Origin: Rhizobium leguminosarum
GTDB taxonomy: Bacteria; Pseudomonadota; Alphaproteobacteria; Rhizobiales; Rhizobiaceae
Reading direction: 5' to 3'
NCBI RefSeq assembly: GCF_001652265.1
Contig: NZ_LWBS01000417.1
Span: 1 to 64,000 of the forward strand
DNA: 64,000 nt
Shown here: piece after piece, positions 61,948 to 64,000 of the stretch
How the letters are laid out: each line of letters begins with the position of its first letter
Numbering within the stretch: the first letter of the stretch is position 1
Program-made: the position numbers and the translations under genes
Notes under the pieces: generated by a model
Told to the model about the DNA's origin: nothing
The model's database searches: none
What the model saw: only the letters and a program-made list of their open reading frames with translations

Positions 61948-63108
61948 TTACCGCCCGCCGATCACGCCGATATAATCCGACACCCAACGATGGTACGGCA
62001 CGCATTCGCTCTGCGTGGCGCATTTGGCGACCGGGGTCTTCCAGAACTTGATCTTGTCGAAGTGATCGAAGCCGTTGGTGGCGCAGCCGGCATCGCCCAT
62101 CAGTTCGTTGCCCTTGCAGGCGGCGGCAACGGAGGGAACGGCGCCGAACCAGGCGGCGGCGTCACCCTGGACCTTGGCCTTCAGCGAATGTTCCATCCAC
62201 ATATAGGCGCAGTTCGGATGCTCGCTGTCGGCGTGCAGCATGGTGGTATCGGCCCAGCCGGTCACGCCTTCATCCGGGAAGGTGGAGGCGATCTTCTGCT
62301 TGTCGGCCTGCAGCAGGTTCACCTGGAAGGGCCAGGAGCCGGACGCGACGACGCCTTCGTTCTTGAAATCGTCGATCTGGATCATCGCGTCGTGCCAGTA
62401 GCGGGAGACGAGCTTGCGCTGGCCGCGCAAGAGGTCGAGGGCGGCCTTGTACTGGTCCTCGTTCAGTTCGTAGGGGTCCTTGATGCCGAGATCCGGCTTA
62501 TGGGCCATCAGATACATCGCGGCGTCGGCAATGTAGATCGCGCCGTCATAGGCCTGGACGCGGCCGTTGTTCGACTTGCCGTCGGGCAGCGTCTGCTCTT
62601 CGAAGACGACATTCCAGCTGGTCGGCGCCTTGTCCTTGAAGGCGTCGGTATTGTACATCAGCACGTTCGGCCCCCAGAGATAGGGCACGCCGTAATGCAC
62701 GCCGCCGACGGTGTACCACGGGCCGTTCTGCAGGCGCTCGTCGACGGTCTTGAAGCTCGGGATTAGATCGGTGTTGATCGGCTGGACACGTTTGCCGGCG
62801 ATGAGGCGGAGCGAGGCGTCGCCCGATGCGGTGACGAGATCGAAGCCGCCCTCGTTCATCAGCGATACCATTTCATCGGAGGTGGCGGCGGTCTTGACGG
62901 AGACCTTGCAGCCGGTTTCCTTTTCGAAATCGGTGACCCAGTCGTAATTCTTGTCGGTTTCGCCGCGCTCGATATAGCCGGCCCAGGCCACGATGCTGAC
63001 CGCACCTTCGCCCTTGCCGAGCGCCTTCAGCGGTTCAGCGGCGATCACCTGCGTCGCGAAACTGAGGCAGGCGATAGCTGCCGTGAAGGATTTCAACAGA
63101 TTCGTCAT
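61948..63108 (-). CDS. ydcS: Putrescine-type ABC transporter substrate-binding protein
   Basis: A 386-residue periplasmic protein closely matching E. coli YdcS (381) through YDWVTDFEKETGC, TAATSDEMVSLM, LVTASGDASLRLI and GVTGWADTTMLH. A signal peptide ends near VIAA. GGGAGA is suitably placed for ATG 63108 (63111 adjacent). It should bind putrescine or a related amine. A 38-bp-arm palindrome follows. Confidence 0.93.
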   Translation of the reverse strand: MTNLLKSFTAAIACLSFATQVIAAEPLKALGKGEGAVSIVAWAGYIERGETDKNYDWVTDFEKETGCKVSVKTAATSDEMVSLMNEGGFDLVTASGDASLRLIAGKRVQPINTDLIPSFKTVDERLQNGPWYTVGGVHYGVPYLWGPNVLMYNTDAFKDKAPTSWNVVFEEQTLPDGKSNNGRVQAYDGAIYIADAAMYLMAHKPDLGIKDPYELNEDQYKAALDLLRGQRKLVSRYWHDAMIQIDDFKNEGVVASGSWPFQVNLLQADKQKIASTFPDEGVTGWADTTMLHADSEHPNCAYMWMEHSLKAKVQGDAAAWFGAVPSVAAACKGNELMGDAGCATNGFDHFDKIKFWKTPVAKCATQSECVPYHRWVSDYIGVIGGR

Positions 63109-63208
63109 CATCCGTCTCCCGGTTTGGTGCCACTTCTGTGGCGTTTTGTTCCCGGCTGAAAAGGTGACGTGAAAAGTTCGCTTTCGCAAATTCATTTATC
63201 AGAAAGGC

Positions 63209-63229
63209 GATATCGGAAATTCCGATATC
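63209..63229. promoter_or_regulatory. Perfect palindrome upstream of ydcS
   Basis: GATATCGGAA (63209-63218) and TTCCGATATC (63220-63229) surround a single A. It contains ATC-N9-GAT and T-N11-A, the pattern of LysR-family boxes, and lies about 100 bp before ydcS, overlapping the stop codon of the LysR gene. It probably is the regulator's binding site. Confidence 0.55.
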
Positions 63230-64000
63230 AGCGGACGCGGCCGGAGCGCATGCTTTCGGCGATGCCGACAAAATCGCGTGCTGCCTGTGGCAGGCTGGAA
63301 CCCTTGCGCCAGACCATACCGACCTGGACGACCGGCAGCGAGCCCGAGACATCGCGGCTTTCGATGCGGTCGCCTTCCAGCGACCACGGGCGATAGACGA
63401 GATCGGGAAGCAGCGCCACGCCGGCGCCTGTCGCAACTAGGCTGCGCACCGCCTCCACCGAGCGAGTGCGGAAGGCGACATGCGGGCGGGCGCCGAGTGC
63501 TGAGAGCAGTTTGCCGGTGTTCTCCTCGATTTCGTCGACCGTCAGCATGATCAGCGGTTCGCGGGCGATATCGGCGACCGAGATGATGTCGGCCGAGACC
63601 AGCGGGTGGCCCATCGGCAGCCATAGTCGATAGGGCGAGGTTTCGAGGATTTCCGCCTGCAGCGCCATGCGGTCGCGCAGGTTGGAGATCACCATGACGG
63701 CGACATCAAGTTCGCCGCCGACCAGCAGATGTTCGAGATAGCCGCCATTGTCCTCGATGGCGCTGACCTCGATGCCTGGGCAGGCGCGGCGGTATCGCGC
63801 CAAGAGATCGGAGAGGACGTAGCCGGCGACAAGCGAGGTGACGCCGATGTTCAGTGTGCCGGAAAGAGCGCTTTGCTGGCCGGAGAAGCTGGTGCGCGCA
63901 TCGGAAACGGAGGCGAGGATCTTCGTCGCGTGGCGCAGGAACTGGTGGCCGTTATGGGTGATCGTCAGGCCACGCGGATGGCGCTCGAAGAGCTCGACGC
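63228..64000 (-). CDS. LysR-family transcriptional regulator, N-terminus beyond the window
   Basis: The frame is open to the right edge. VELFERHPRGLTITHNG, at the edge, is the end of the LysR winged helix, followed by the linker helix and the effector-binding domain (about 190 residues). Roughly 257 residues are present, so about 45 N-terminal residues are missing. It is upstream of ydcSTUV-patD on the same strand and probably controls it. Confidence 0.9.
   Translation of the reverse strand, partial: VELFERHPRGLTITHNGHQFLRHATKILASVSDARTSFSGQQSALSGTLNIGVTSLVAGYVLSDLLARYRRACPGIEVSAIEDNGGYLEHLLVGGELDVAVMVISNLRDRMALQAEILETSPYRLWLPMGHPLVSADIISVADIAREPLIMLTVDEIEENTGKLLSALGARPHVAFRTRSVEAVRSLVATGAGVALLPDLVYRPWSLEGDRIESRDVSGSLPVVQVGMVWRKGSSLPQAARDFVGIAESMRSGRVR

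Noticed and set aside
1..64000. tRNA, rRNA, CRISPR array, transposase, prophage or classical defence genes
   Set aside because: None could be recognised on either strand; the large palindromes are not regularly spaced direct repeats.

Overview
The window reads like a chromosomal or large-replicon segment of a Rhizobium-type alphaproteobacterium (Rhizobium leguminosarum/etli group is my best guess). The grounds are high GC coding sequence, many ABC sugar importers each with its own repressor, a smoEFGK-mtlK polyol locus, an ExoD-family protein, a stand-alone class III nucleotide cyclase, and palindromic intergenic repeats of the rhizobial type. I see no tRNA, rRNA, CRISPR array, transposase or integrase. 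About sixty genes are supported, most of them intact. Two lie across the window edges: an ABC ATPase on the left and a LysR regulator on the right.

Layout. 1-14.5 kb: a sugar-catabolic island with a GH2 glycosidase, LacI regulator and Gfo/Idh/MocA oxidoreductase on the minus strand. Divergent from it is a binding protein-permease-permease-ATPase importer plus a ThuA-family protein. Then come an SMP-30 lactonase, an SDR dehydrogenase, a PhyH-type dioxygenase and a second LacI regulator. 14.5-17.4 kb: a class III cyclase, an SDR, a 354-bp repeat element with 33-bp terminal inverted repeats, and a DoxX protein. 17.5-24.9 kb: galactonate dehydratase (dgoD) and a GntR regulator, divergent from araFGH, an aldose epimerase and an SDR. 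Together these suggest oxidative uptake and breakdown of galactose and/or arabinose. 25.1-30.8 kb: OsmC, then a TetR-MFP-RND efflux operon with a readable promoter and operator. 31-34.9 kb: GH20 hexosaminidase, ROK kinase and an ExoD-family membrane protein.

35-45.2 kb: a SorC regulator, smoEFGK, mtlK, a HAD phosphatase, an FGGY pentulose kinase and an RpiR regulator, which form a polyol utilisation locus. 45.4-51.8 kb: mixed housekeeping genes (EI24/CysZ-like, nth, DUF2244, Ada-like methyltransferase, SorC regulator, transaldolase, DUF1345). 51.9-55.7 kb: an ECF sigma/anti-sigma pair, divergent from a Tat-exported metallo-beta-lactamase-fold protein, a TPR protein and a DoxX protein. 55.8-57.4 kb: a frameshifted gene, DUF1328 and TerC. 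57.5-64 kb: LysR-ydcSTUV-patD, a putrescine/polyamine-type importer with gamma-aminobutyraldehyde dehydrogenase.

The common theme is nutrient scavenging. In all four complete importers a hairpin or large palindrome directly follows the binding-protein gene, which would favour surplus binding protein. I found no clearly new defence or mobile system. The most unusual items are the ThuA/Gfo/GH2/PhyH sugar island, the 354-bp inverted-repeat element, a short upstream reading frame abutting the GH2 start, the frameshifted gene near 55.9 kb and the ECF module.
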